DNA of 64,000 bases from Bradyrhizobium ottawaense (GTDB lineage: Bacteria > Pseudomonadota > Alphaproteobacteria > Rhizobiales > Xanthobacteraceae), in contig NZ_LT629693.1 in the NCBI RefSeq assembly GCF_900099825.1, positions 682,001-746,000 on the forward strand. The letters run 5' to 3'. The notes under the pieces are model-generated. The model had not been told where the DNA came from. It worked only from the letters and a program-made list of their open reading frames with translations, and did not search any database. Numbering within the stretch: the first letter of the stretch is position 1; each line of letters begins with the position of its first letter. A program made the position numbers and the translations under genes. This document shows positions 40,655 through 49,554 of this stretch, in pieces.

Positions 40655-42799
40655 TCATCGACACACGATCAAGGCGTCGGCGGCCATCACCCCGCCGGCC
40701 GATGCGATCACCGGGTTGACATCGATCTGATCGACCACATCGCGCAAATCATGCGCGAGTTCGGAGAGCCGGCAGATGGTGTCGGCCAACGCGTCGATAT
40801 CCACGCCCGCGTTTCCGCGAAACCCGGTCAGCAAGGCATGGCCCTTCAGCGATGCCAGCATCGCATGCGCGGCCTGATCGCCGACGGGCGCAAGCCGTAC
40901 CGTGGTATCGCCAAGCAATTCGACCATGATTCCACCAAGGCCCGCCGCAATCAGCGGGCCGAACTGGCGGTCGTTCTTGACGCCGAGCACGATCTCGATT
41001 CCCGGCAACACCATCTGCTGCACGCTGACGCCGTCGATCCGGGCCCGCGGCGCGTAGCGCATCGCCGATGCCAGAATATCCGCGGCCGCCGAGCGCACCT
41101 CTTCCGGCGTCGAGAGCCCGAGCTTGACGCCGCCGGCTTCGGTCTTGTGAAGAATGTCCGGCGATACGATCTTGATCGCTACCGGGCCACCGATTTGGTC
41201 TGCAGCCGACGCAGCTTGCGCGGGATCGCGCGCCAATATCTCCTTCGGCGTCGCGATGCCATAGCAGGCGAGTATCCGTTTCGAATCCACTTCCGATAGC
41301 GCCACCCCGCGCCCCCTCGCCTCGATGAGGATGGCGCGCGCAGCCTGTTCGGCCGACGGCAAGGATTTCCGCGCCCCAGCGCAGCGAGGCGCGCGATGTT
41401 CGTGCCAGTCGAACCATGCCCGCAACGTTGCAAAGCAGCGGTCGGCCGAGCGGAACATGCAGACTTTCGGATCCGCGTCGAGCAGCTCACTGCCCGGTCC
41501 CTGGTACCATTCGTTCATCCAGACCACGGCCAGCGGACGGTCGGTGCGGTCCGCCGCCTCGACGATCGTCGGCGCCCGCGCGCCGCTCGACGACACGTGG
41601 GCAAAGATCATCGGCATGACCAGCGCGCTGAAACTGGAATCATTCATGAAAGCATCGAGGCAGAAACCGAACGTCTCGGAAGTCTTCAGGACTTCCGCGG
41701 TGAGGTCGGACGGATTGGCAACGGAACCAAAATCAGGAACGACCTGATGCAGTGCCGTCGCGGTCTTCGCCTCCAGCGCCGGCAACGCAACGTCGTGTGC
41801 TTCGGCCTTGTCGGCGCAGATCACGGCGGCACCGCCCGACGTCGAAAGGATACCGACGCCCCTGCCGCGGGTCGGCGCGCTCGTCTTTGCAAAGAACGAC
41901 GCAGTTTCCAGCACCGCTTCCAGATCGTCGACCGCGATGGCGCCGGCTTCACTGATCGCCGTCTGGTAGGCGACAACCGAGCCCACCATCGTTCCGGTAT
42001 GCGACATTGCCGCCTTGCTGGATGTCTCTCTGTTGCCGGTCTTGCAGACGATAAGCGCCTTGCCGGCGTCACGCGCTTTGCGGGCCGCGCCGAGGAAGCG
42101 ATCGCCATCCTTGACGCCCTCGAGCAGGCAGATGATCGCTTTGGTGTTGTCGTCCTCGGCGAGATAGGAAATGAAATCGCAGACATCGACGTCGCAGGAA
42201 TTTCCTGCTGCGAGGTAATGCGAGAACCCAATGCCGCGTTCCATGCCTTGCAGGACAGTGTAACCCAGCGCCCCGCTTTGCGAAACGATCCCTATCGGAC
42301 CGCGCCGGTGGCCCATGCCGGCATAGTCAGGCATGAAGTTCAGTCCGGCGCCCGAACGCGTATTGGCAAGACCGACGCAATTCGGTCCGACCACGCGCAC
42401 GCCGGTTCGATGCGCAAGCTCGATCAAACGCTGCTGCGCTTCGATGCGATCCGGCTTGGCCGTCTCCGCAAAGCCCGAGGCATAGACCACGACCCCGCCT
42501 GCCCTGGCCGCAGCAGCAGCTTCGATCATGCCCTCGACCATCGGCCGCGCCACGCATAGCACCACGCAGTCAGGACTTTCCGGCATTTCCGCCAGCGACG
42601 GCACACAGGGGCGGCCCAGCAAAGTCTGGTATTTCGGGTTGATCGCAAAGACCTTGCCGGTGAACGCCGACATGTTGGAGAGTGTGCGCTCGCCGAACGA
42701 GCCGCGTGTCTCCGAGGCGCCGACCACAGCCACGATTTTGGGATTGATCAGGCGTTCGAGATCGGCAGCATGATAGAGCGGCCGCGTTGATGGTGTCAT
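40655..42799 (-). CDS. ADP-forming acyl-CoA synthetase (acetate-CoA ligase family)
   Basis: A 714-residue single-chain NDP-forming ligase. The N-terminal CoA-binding Rossmann domain is KIVAVVGASETRGSFGERTL. The phosphohistidine region is KAAMSHTGTMVGSVVAYQTA. The C-terminal ATP-grasp domain has GPVAIKIVSPDILHKTEAGG, GIEIVLGVKNDRQFGPLIAA and VDQIDVNPVI. Members activate acetate, pimelate, aryl acids such as ferulate (Fcs-like), and others. GAGGAAAC precedes the chosen ATG. It lies convergent to the Rieske gene and just downstream of the Liv operon, in the same direction as it. Substrate unknown. Confidence 0.92.
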   Translation of the reverse strand: MTPSTRPLYHAADLERLINPKIVAVVGASETRGSFGERTLSNMSAFTGKVFAINPKYQTLLGRPCVPSLAEMPESPDCVVLCVARPMVEGMIEAAAAARAGGVVVYASGFAETAKPDRIEAQQRLIELAHRTGVRVVGPNCVGLANTRSGAGLNFMPDYAGMGHRRGPIGIVSQSGALGYTVLQGMERGIGFSHYLAAGNSCDVDVCDFISYLAEDDNTKAIICLLEGVKDGDRFLGAARKARDAGKALIVCKTGNRETSSKAAMSHTGTMVGSVVAYQTAISEAGAIAVDDLEAVLETASFFAKTSAPTRGRGVGILSTSGGAAVICADKAEAHDVALPALEAKTATALHQVVPDFGSVANPSDLTAEVLKTSETFGFCLDAFMNDSSFSALVMPMIFAHVSSSGARAPTIVEAADRTDRPLAVVWMNEWYQGPGSELLDADPKVCMFRSADRCFATLRAWFDWHEHRAPRCAGARKSLPSAEQAARAILIEARGRGVALSEVDSKRILACYGIATPKEILARDPAQAASAADQIGGPVAIKIVSPDILHKTEAGGVKLGLSTPEEVRSAAADILASAMRYAPRARIDGVSVQQMVLPGIEIVLGVKNDRQFGPLIAAGLGGIMVELLGDTTVRLAPVGDQAAHAMLASLKGHALLTGFRGNAGVDIDALADTICRLSELAHDLRDVVDQIDVNPVIASAGGVMAADALIVCR

Positions 42800-42836
42800 G
42801 TTTCCTCGCAAATGTGGTGCTGCGCGATGACGCCGC

Positions 42837-44036
42837 TCAGGGCGTGTTGAATCCCTTGAGAACGGGCTTCGCGGTGGCCTTCTCGGGCGGCCATACGGTG
42901 ACAAGCTTGTCGCCCTGGAACTGCGTCACCGTGGTGTCGCGCCCCTTGTTGCGGCCGTTGTCGTCGAACTCGAGAAAATCCGACGAGGTAATCATCTCGT
43001 CCTTGCCGACCTTCACCTTGCGCAGCGCGTCGGCGACATCCTCCGGCTTGAAACTCTTGGCCGCATCGAGCGCCCGGATCGCCACCATGGCGCCGAAATA
43101 GCCGAGCGCCGAATTCAGCGTTAGCGGCTGCTGAAATTTCTTCTCGAACGCCGCGCCGATCTTCTCTGCCGCCGGCAGGTCGCCGGAAAATGGCGTTACC
43201 GCGAACTGCCAAGCCACCAGTTTTCCAATTTCCGGGCGCAGCTTCGGATCGCCGGACATCCCGCCGGTTCCGATCACGACGGGGTGAAAGTCGAGCTGTT
43301 CATAAGCCTTCGAGGCCAGTACGCCGGCACGGAAATATCCGACCTGAACCACGACGTCCGGCTGCGACGCCTTCACCTTCAAGACCGGCTGCAACAGATC
43401 CTGTGCCGATGCGCCGTAGTCGATGAACGACGTCACCATCAGATCCTTGCGCCCGGCGAGTTCGAGCTTGAGCTGCTTGCCCATTTCGATGCCGTACTCA
43501 TTGTCGGGACAGAGCACGGCCACCTTGGTCAGCTTCGGATTGAGCTGATGGACCATGTCGAGCGCACGGAAGATGCCGGTGACATAGTCGCTGTCGATCA
43601 GCGTCGTCGACCAGGTCCATTTCAGGCTGCCATTGCTCAGCGATTCCTGCTGCGGGATCGCATTGACATGCGGAATGCCGTATTTCTCCGCGACCTGGGA
43701 CAACGGGATGGTCTCGTTGGAGGTCCCTGCCCCAATGATCAGCGCAACCTTGTCCTGGTTGATCAGCCGTTCGGTCTCGCCGACGGCATTGACCGGCTTG
43801 CTCTGCGAATCGCCTTTGACGAGTTCGATCTGGGCGCCGCCATGATTTTTGAGACCGCCCGCCGAATTCACTTCTGCAACGGCCAGCTCCGTACCCCGCA
43901 TGCCATCGCCGCCGGCAACCGCACCCGGACCCGTTAGCGCATAGACCGCGCCGACCTTGACCGCGTCGGCAGCGTTGAGGCTAACGACCGACAACAACGT
44001 CGCTGCCGAGAGAAGAAAGCCCACCATGCGTCTCAT
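42837..44036 (-). CDS. Liv-type ABC transporter substrate-binding protein
   Basis: A 399-residue exported protein with signal peptide MRRMVGFLLSAATLLSVVSL cut near NAADA. The mature start VKVGAVYALTGPGAVAGGDG, SVVA-like VALIIGAGTSNETIPLSQVA and VAVLCPDNEYGIEM are typical of the amide/urea/branched-chain group. It is the last gene of the livHMGF operon and the dedicated binding protein for that transporter. Confidence 0.93.
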   Translation of the reverse strand: MRRMVGFLLSAATLLSVVSLNAADAVKVGAVYALTGPGAVAGGDGMRGTELAVAEVNSAGGLKNHGGAQIELVKGDSQSKPVNAVGETERLINQDKVALIIGAGTSNETIPLSQVAEKYGIPHVNAIPQQESLSNGSLKWTWSTTLIDSDYVTGIFRALDMVHQLNPKLTKVAVLCPDNEYGIEMGKQLKLELAGRKDLMVTSFIDYGASAQDLLQPVLKVKASQPDVVVQVGYFRAGVLASKAYEQLDFHPVVIGTGGMSGDPKLRPEIGKLVAWQFAVTPFSGDLPAAEKIGAAFEKKFQQPLTLNSALGYFGAMVAIRALDAAKSFKPEDVADALRKVKVGKDEMITSSDFLEFDDNGRNKGRDTTVTQFQGDKLVTVWPPEKATAKPVLKGFNTP

Positions 44037-44065
44037 CTGCGTCTCCCTGTTTTTCTCGTTACGCG

Positions 44066-44776
44066 CTAAATTCCAAGATAGGCCTGTTTGACGCGCGGAT
44101 CCGCCGCGAGGCTGGAAGCCGCGCCCTGAATGGCGAAACGACCCTGTTCGAGCACATAGCCGTGGTCGGCGACTTCGAGAGCCAGCGCCGTATTCTGCTC
44201 CACCACCAAAATGGTCAGGCCTTGCGCCGCCAGCCGCCTTACCGCGACGAAGATCTCGTCGACGACGATCGGCGCGAGGCCAAGGCTGGTTTCGTCGAGC
44301 AGCAGCAACCGCGGCGAGGCCATCAGCGCACGCGCGATCGCGACCATCTGTTGCTCGCCGCCGGACAGCGTGCCGGCAAGCTGAGCGCGTCGTTCCCGTA
44401 CTTTCGGAAACAATTCGAGGACGGCCGCGAGGTTTTCATCCCGCTTTGGACGCGCCACCGGCGACGACGAACCAACCAGCAGGTTTTCCAGCACCGTCAT
44501 GTCCGGAAACAGCCGCCGTCCTTCCGGAACCTGCACGAGACCAGCCCTCACGATGTCCTGCGGCGGCATGCCGACGATATCCCGGCCATCGTAATGGACG
44601 GTTCCGGCCTCTGCCGGAATGATCCCGGATATTGTGCGCAGCAGCGTGGTCTTTCCCGCGCCATTGGCGCCGATCAAGGCCGTGATGCTGCCGGCCGGAA
44701 TCGAGAGATCGATCCCCCGCAGCACAGGCACGTCGCCATAGCCAGCGCACAGTCCAACCACCTCAAGCAGTGCCAT
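44066..44776 (-). CDS. livF: ABC transporter ATP-binding protein (LivF type)
   Basis: A 236-residue ATPase. Walker A is GANGAGKT at 36-43, the Q-loop is VQVPEGRRLFPDMTVLENLL, the signature is LSGGEQQMVAIARALMASPR and Walker B is LLLLDE. Its gene overlaps that of LivG by 14 bp. With LivG it energises import through LivH-LivM. The substrate class cannot be told from the ATPase. Confidence 0.95.
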   Translation of the reverse strand: MALLEVVGLCAGYGDVPVLRGIDLSIPAGSITALIGANGAGKTTLLRTISGIIPAEAGTVHYDGRDIVGMPPQDIVRAGLVQVPEGRRLFPDMTVLENLLVGSSSPVARPKRDENLAAVLELFPKVRERRAQLAGTLSGGEQQMVAIARALMASPRLLLLDETSLGLAPIVVDEIFVAVRRLAAQGLTILVVEQNTALALEVADHGYVLEQGRFAIQGAASSLAADPRVKQAYLGI

Positions 44777-45497
44777 GATGCCTCCTGCCGAGATAGGCCT
44801 CGATCACAGCCGGATCGGCGGCCACCGCGGCCGGCAATCCCTCCGCGATCTTGCGGCCATTCGCCATGACGACGATACGGTCCGACAACGACATGATCGC
44901 GCGCATAACATGCTCGACGATCAGCAGCGCTATGCCACCGCGCCTGATGTCGGCCAGGATCACCATGATTTCGTCGATCTCGGCAGGATTCAATCCGGCC
45001 ATCACTTCATCGAGCAGCAGCAAGCGCGGGCGGGTGGCCAGCGCACGCGCAATCTCCAGCCGCTTCTTTTCCGGAAGCGACAAATTGCGCGCCAGCGCGG
45101 CAGCCCTGTGATCGAGTTTGACGCGGGTCAATACCGCCATCGCTTCGGCCGGCGGATCAGCGGTCTCCCGGTTCGGCCCAAGCACGCCGGCAATGACATT
45201 TTGCAGCACGGAGACATCGCGGAACGGTTGGACGATCTGGAAGGTGCGGCCAATGCCCAGCCGCGCCAGGCGATGCGGCGGCTGGCCGGTAATGTCTCGC
45301 CCATCGAAGGAGATGGCGCCTTTGGTCGGGCGGATGAAGCCGGAGATGGTTTCGAACAGCGTGGTTTTGCCGGCGCCATTTGGCCCGATCAGGCCGACGA
45401 TCTCATCAGCGCCAAGATCGAACGACACCTCGTCAACGGCGCGCAGGCCGCCGAACCAGCGCGACACGCCACGCACCTGCAACAGCGGCGCGCTCAT
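44763..45497 (-). CDS. livG: ABC transporter ATP-binding protein (LivG type)
   Basis: A 244-residue ATPase. Walker A is GPNGAGKT, the Q-loop region is GIGRTFQIVQPFRDVSVLQN, the signature is NLSLPEKKRLEIARALATRP and Walker B is LLLLDE. LSLPEKKRLE in place of the usual LSGGQ is normal for LivG-type subunits. The ATG has GGAGAAAAAA upstream and overlaps the LivM stop by 4 bp; a longer upstream frame reading into LivM is not used. Confidence 0.95.
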   Translation of the reverse strand: MSAPLLQVRGVSRWFGGLRAVDEVSFDLGADEIVGLIGPNGAGKTTLFETISGFIRPTKGAISFDGRDITGQPPHRLARLGIGRTFQIVQPFRDVSVLQNVIAGVLGPNRETADPPAEAMAVLTRVKLDHRAAALARNLSLPEKKRLEIARALATRPRLLLLDEVMAGLNPAEIDEIMVILADIRRGGIALLIVEHVMRAIMSLSDRIVVMANGRKIAEGLPAAVAADPAVIEAYLGRRHHGTA

Positions 45498-46444
45498 TTT
45501 TTTCTCCGCAAGACGGCGGAGGACAACAGCCCCCACAGGCCCTGTGGTGCCAGCCGCATCACCAGAATGAGCATGACGCCATAGACAATGAGGTGAACGC
45601 CGGCGAGCTTGCCACCGAGCAGGCTGCGAAGAAGCTCGGTGAGAGGCACCAGAACGACCGCGCCCAGCAGCGGTCCGAACAGCGAGCCAAGTCCGCCGAC
45701 AAAGGAAAACAGCAAGGCGTCGATCGAGAGCGTCACGCCAAACAGGGATTCCGGATCGATGAACAGCATATAGTTGGCGTACACAGGACCGACCAGCGCC
45801 GCCAACGCGCCGCTGATCGCCGCGGCAATGACTTTTCCCTGCACGACATCGATCCCCAGTGCCGCCGCCGAACGTTCGTTCTCCCGGATCGCAAGAAAGA
45901 CATAACCCAGACGCGTGCTATCGATGGCAAGGATGGTGACCGACGCCAAGGCGAGAACGCCGAGCGCGGCATAGCAAAAGCCGAGTTTGGAACTGAACTG
46001 GAGATTGACGAAATCCGGCTTCGACGGGATCGACAATCCGTTGGCCGCACCGAGGAACGAAACATTGCTGACGATGTGCAGCGCCATCTCGGCCAGCGCC
46101 AACGTGACAAGCGCAAAATAGACGCCGGACAATTTGCGCCGGAACACCGTGTAGCCCATCAGGGCGCCGAGCGCGCCGCCCAGCGCGGCGGCCGCCACCA
46201 GACCGATCCAGGGGCTGACGCCGGATTTCAGATAGAGCGCGGTGGAAACATAGGCGCCGGCACCGACGAAGAGCGCGTGGCCAAGCGACATCTGGCCTGC
46301 CATCCCGCCGAGGATGTTCCAGGCCAGCGCCACCGAGCCGTAAAGCGCCACAAGAACGAAGATGTGCTGCCCGTAGATCGACAGCAACGGCGCGACGCCG
46401 GCGAGCAGCGCGACCGCGAGCGCGAGATACAGCATCCGCCTCAT
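45494..46444 (-). CDS. livM: Branched-chain amino acid-type ABC transporter permease (LivM type)
   Basis: A 316-residue inner-membrane permease with about ten hydrophobic helices. The family motifs are NILGGMAGQMSLGHALFVGA near residue 43 and the EAA-like loop FLAIRENERSAAALGIDVVQ near 190, followed by the conserved GVTLSIDALLFSFVGGLGSL. It overlaps livH and livG by 4 bp on each side. It forms the second half of the membrane channel. Confidence 0.95.
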   Translation of the reverse strand: MRRMLYLALAVALLAGVAPLLSIYGQHIFVLVALYGSVALAWNILGGMAGQMSLGHALFVGAGAYVSTALYLKSGVSPWIGLVAAAALGGALGALMGYTVFRRKLSGVYFALVTLALAEMALHIVSNVSFLGAANGLSIPSKPDFVNLQFSSKLGFCYAALGVLALASVTILAIDSTRLGYVFLAIRENERSAAALGIDVVQGKVIAAAISGALAALVGPVYANYMLFIDPESLFGVTLSIDALLFSFVGGLGSLFGPLLGAVVLVPLTELLRSLLGGKLAGVHLIVYGVMLILVMRLAPQGLWGLLSSAVLRRKK

Positions 46445-47316
46445 AGCCGGCGTCCCCCGAGCAGCCCCTCCGGCTTGAACAGCAGGAACAGAATGAAGAT
46501 CGCATAGGTAATGATGAAGTTGATCGAACCGCCGGTCAGCAGGCCGCCAACGGCCTCAACCACCCCAATGAAGAAGCCGCCGATCAGGGCGCCAGCGAAA
46601 TTGCCCATACTGCCGAGCACCACCACGATGAACGCGGTGAGCGTGAAATTCGAGCCGACGCTTGGGCTGACATAATTGAACGGCGCGATCAGCGGCGCCA
46701 CCAGACCGAGCGAGCCGACGCCGATGCAGAACGCGAAAAGATACATCCGGTCGACATTGACGCCGCACATCAAGGCCGCGTCGCGATCCTGAGCGGCTGC
46801 CCGGATCAGCCGGCCCTGTTCGGTCGATCGCAAGAACCAGTAAAGCCCGAGGCAAAGCGCAATCGATACGGCGCTCGCGATCAGCGCGGCGGCCTGAAGG
46901 AACACGTTGCCGAGCCGCACCACCTGACCGGACAGGACCGACGGGATGGCATGGAGATCGGCGGTGAAGAACACAAGCATGGCGTTCTGCAGGATCAGCG
47001 ACAATCCGAGCGTCACCACGATCTGGTTATGCTCAGGCGCCCGGATCACCGGCGCCACCAGCAATTTGTAGGTAAAGGCAGCTGCGAGCGTGACCAGCGG
47101 CAGCACAAGCACCAGTGACAGATATGGATCGAGACCGAGCAGCTTCGCGCCGAGATAGGTCAGATACAGGCCGACCGCTAAGAAGTCGCCATGCGCAAAA
47201 TTGACGATCCGCAGCACGCCAAACGTCATCGTCAGCCCGACGGCGACGATGGCGTAGACGCCGCCAAGCAGCAGCCCGTCCGCGAGCGCTTGTGGGAGAA
47301 GCGGCAACAAATCCAT
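46441..47316 (-). CDS. livH: Branched-chain amino acid-type ABC transporter permease (LivH type)
   Basis: A 291-residue permease. The N-terminal helix and motif are LLLGGVYAIVAVGLTMTFGV followed by LRIVNFAHGDFLAVG, and the coupling loop is GRLIRAAAQDRDAALMCGVN. The end GEALYL-like FLLFKPEGLLG is typical. The start is set at the ATG before DLLPLLPQALADG; eight upstream codons are possible but not needed. It is the first gene of the livHMGF-binding protein operon and is divergent from the GntR gene. Confidence 0.95.
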   Translation of the reverse strand: MDLLPLLPQALADGLLLGGVYAIVAVGLTMTFGVLRIVNFAHGDFLAVGLYLTYLGAKLLGLDPYLSLVLVLPLVTLAAAFTYKLLVAPVIRAPEHNQIVVTLGLSLILQNAMLVFFTADLHAIPSVLSGQVVRLGNVFLQAAALIASAVSIALCLGLYWFLRSTEQGRLIRAAAQDRDAALMCGVNVDRMYLFAFCIGVGSLGLVAPLIAPFNYVSPSVGSNFTLTAFIVVVLGSMGNFAGALIGGFFIGVVEAVGGLLTGGSINFIITYAIFILFLLFKPEGLLGGRRL

Positions 47317-47570
47317 CAGGCCGCTGCCCCGCCGCGCCAATGCTGCAGCCTATCTCCGCCCACGACGCCGTCCCTTGCCACCGATTGTTTGATATCGCCC
47401 GTCTTGAAGCCGGCGGTGCTCCAGACATGCCTTGGCCGGCCAGAGTCTGCCGGATCGCTGCGTCGCCTTGGCTTTCGGGAACGAAAGCTAATGGACAGAC
47501 CATTGATGCATTTTACCTGGACTTCGTCAAGAATGCTGTGCATCCCGGTCGCGTTGGTATAAAGGACTAG

Positions 47571-48476
47571 GTGCCAGCATCGGCGCGCACGCCAGAGGTG
47601 AACAAGACCGTGATCAGGAAGACGACGATCGCCGCAACGGCGCCGGCAGGAGCGAAAAAGCGTCCCGCCGCGCGGCGATCCGCCGCCAAAACTGCCGATC
47701 CGGCGATCAGCGACCGCTCGCAACCGCGCTTCGCGCCGATCCGCACCAAGCGCGTATTCGAGGAAATCTGCGAACAGGTCCGCCGCGAGATGGCCGCAGG
47801 ATCGCTGCGCCCGGGCGACAAGCTGCCGCCGGAACGTGAGCTGGCCCTCAAGCTCGGGGTCAGCCGGGCCGCCGTACGCGAAGCCCTGCGCAGCCTCGAG
47901 ATCGCCGGCGTCGTCGGCCTGCACAAGGGCGCGCGCGGCGGCGCCTTCATCCTGAAGGGCGACCCCGATATCGTGACGCGATCAATCCGCGACATGTTCC
48001 ATCTCGGCCGGATTTCGCTGGATAATCTGACGGAAGCCCGCACGCTCGTGATGCAAACGGCAATAGAGCTTGTCTGCGCGCGAATTCGGCCGACAGCGTT
48101 GGCAGCGCTGGAGAAGAACGTCGATCGGCTGACGACGCTTCCCACCTCCGGCAAGGCTTCGGAGCGCGTGGCAATCAGCGCAGAATTCTACCGCTTGATC
48201 TCGCAGGCCACCGACAACACGGTGTTGCAGGTAATCATCGAAGCCCTGACCGACATCGTGCTGCAGCAAGTCGAGCAATCCAACATCGAGTTCTTTCCGA
48301 ACCTGATCGCGCACCGGCGACGGCTGGTCCAATACATTGCCACGCGTCAGGTGGACGAAGCCAAGCGGGAAATGACCGAACATCTGCAACGTCTTCGTCG
48401 CCATCTGATGCGCGCCGAGCGCACCGCGGCCGACAACAGGGCCACTAGCGCGCTGGCCGAAGAATCCTCGCTATAG
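47571..48476 (+). CDS. FadR-type GntR transcription regulator
   Basis: A 301-residue regulator. An Ala/Arg/Lys-rich N-terminal extension of about 55 residues precedes the winged helix-turn-helix (FEEICEQVRREMAAGSLRPG, DKLPPERELALKLGVSRAAV, REALRSLEIAGVVGL). A FCD domain follows with DNTVLQVIIEALTDIVLQQV. The start is GTG at 47571; a second GTG nine codons later is possible. It lies between the divergent Liv operon and the CoA-transferase operon. The perfect TGGTCTGACCA palindrome in front of the latter is the likely operator. Confidence 0.9.
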   Translation: MPASARTPEVNKTVIRKTTIAATAPAGAKKRPAARRSAAKTADPAISDRSQPRFAPIRTKRVFEEICEQVRREMAAGSLRPGDKLPPERELALKLGVSRAAVREALRSLEIAGVVGLHKGARGGAFILKGDPDIVTRSIRDMFHLGRISLDNLTEARTLVMQTAIELVCARIRPTALAALEKNVDRLTTLPTSGKASERVAISAEFYRLISQATDNTVLQVIIEALTDIVLQQVEQSNIEFFPNLIAHRRRLVQYIATRQVDEAKREMTEHLQRLRRHLMRAERTAADNRATSALAEESSL

Positions 48477-48673
48477 ATTTCCTGAGGCGTCCGTCACGAG
48501 CCGTACCTGGCTTCCGCAGCGCGGCGCAAAACAAAGCGGCAACCGGCCCCCTCCTTCATTCCCTGTCCATGCATCGCTGCCGGTCGATTGCAGCGGAACC
48601 GCCGTCATGCGCTGCCCAGCGGCGTGCCATGAGCGAAGCGCGGTTTGACATTCAAACCGGGCTGATCCTAGTA

Positions 48674-48684
48674 TGGTCTGACCA
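48674..48684. promoter_or_regulatory. TGGTCTGACCA palindrome, likely FadR-type operator
   Basis: A perfect 11-bp palindrome (TGGTC-T-GACCA) 27 bp before the start codon of the CoA-transferase-fold gene, flanked by AT-rich sequence. It fits the TGGTNNNACCA type of site used by FadR-family GntR regulators such as the one encoded just upstream. Confidence 0.6.
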
Positions 48685-48710
48685 ATGATCCTTAAACAAA
48701 GAAATTAAAG

Positions 48711-49505
48711 ATGACCTCACCCGCTTGCTCGATGGCTGAACTGCAGGCGGTGCTGCTGGCGCGCGACCTGCGTGACGGCGAAAAGGCGATCATCGGCACC
48801 AACAGCGACGTCCAGGTCGCGGCCTGCAATCTCGCACGCTGCCGGCAGGCGCCGACGCTGTGGTGGGTCTCGGGCCCCGGCGGCATGGTCAATTGCAACG
48901 AACCGGTGATCCGCTCGACCGCGCGCACGGAAAACATCGCCTGGAGCGAGGCGATGATGGACCTGCCGCAGATGGTCGATTTCATCGACTGGAAAATCCA
49001 TTTTTTCGATTTTGCCATTCTCGGTGCCATCCAGGTTGACCGGTTCGGCAACATCAATACCGTCTGCGTCGGGCCCCACGATAAGCCGCGGCTACGCGGC
49101 CCCGGCACGGTCGGCATCAGCGCCCTCACCGCGCTGGCGCGGCGGTTCTACGTTGTGATGGCGCGGCACGACCGCGGCAGCTTTCCCGAACGGGTCGATT
49201 TTCTCAACGGCCCCGGCTTTCTCGACGGCGGCACTTCGCGCACCGACCGCGGCCTGCCCGAAGGCGGGCCCAAGCTGGTGCTGAGTCCGTTCGGCATTTT
49301 CGATTTCGAACCGGTGTCGAAAAAAATGCGCCTGAAGTCGCTCAATCCGGGCGTCACGGTTGAGCAGGTTCAAGAGGCGACCGGCTTTGAGCTGCTGATT
49401 GAGGGCACGCCCCCAGTCACGTCGATGCCGACCGCCGACGAACTGCGCGACCTTCGCGAAAACGTCGACTCGACCGGCGTGCTGCGCGAGCGGCGGCGCG
49501 CCTAG
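48711..49505 (+). CDS. CoA-transferase-fold beta subunit, IpdB-like
   Basis: A 264-residue class I CoA-transferase-fold protein of the glutaconate CoA-transferase B/IpdB branch. Landmarks are ARDLRDGEKAIIGTNSDVQV, LARCRQAPTLWWVSGPGGMV, DWKIHFFDFAILGAIQVDRF and LVLSPFGIFDFEPVSKKMRL. Where true CoA-transferases carry the catalytic Glu, this protein reads WWVSGPGGMV without Glu. Loss of this Glu is known from IpdAB, which acts as a ring-opening hydrolase in steroid breakdown. It is the first gene of an operon controlled by the nearby palindrome. The alpha subunit gene comes two genes later. Confidence 0.82.
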   Translation: MTSPACSMAELQAVLLARDLRDGEKAIIGTNSDVQVAACNLARCRQAPTLWWVSGPGGMVNCNEPVIRSTARTENIAWSEAMMDLPQMVDFIDWKIHFFDFAILGAIQVDRFGNINTVCVGPHDKPRLRGPGTVGISALTALARRFYVVMARHDRGSFPERVDFLNGPGFLDGGTSRTDRGLPEGGPKLVLSPFGIFDFEPVSKKMRLKSLNPGVTVEQVQEATGFELLIEGTPPVTSMPTADELRDLRENVDSTGVLRERRRA

Positions 49506-49554
49506 CCCGACAAGAATCGCAAAAAAATCCAGGGAAACGTCCAAGGAAACCTTC

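Noticed and set aside
47433..47442. TGGCCGGCCA palindrome in the divergent promoter of livH and the GntR gene
   Set aside because: GC-rich palindromes of this length are frequent by chance in this genome and it does not match the TGGTCTGACCA site.
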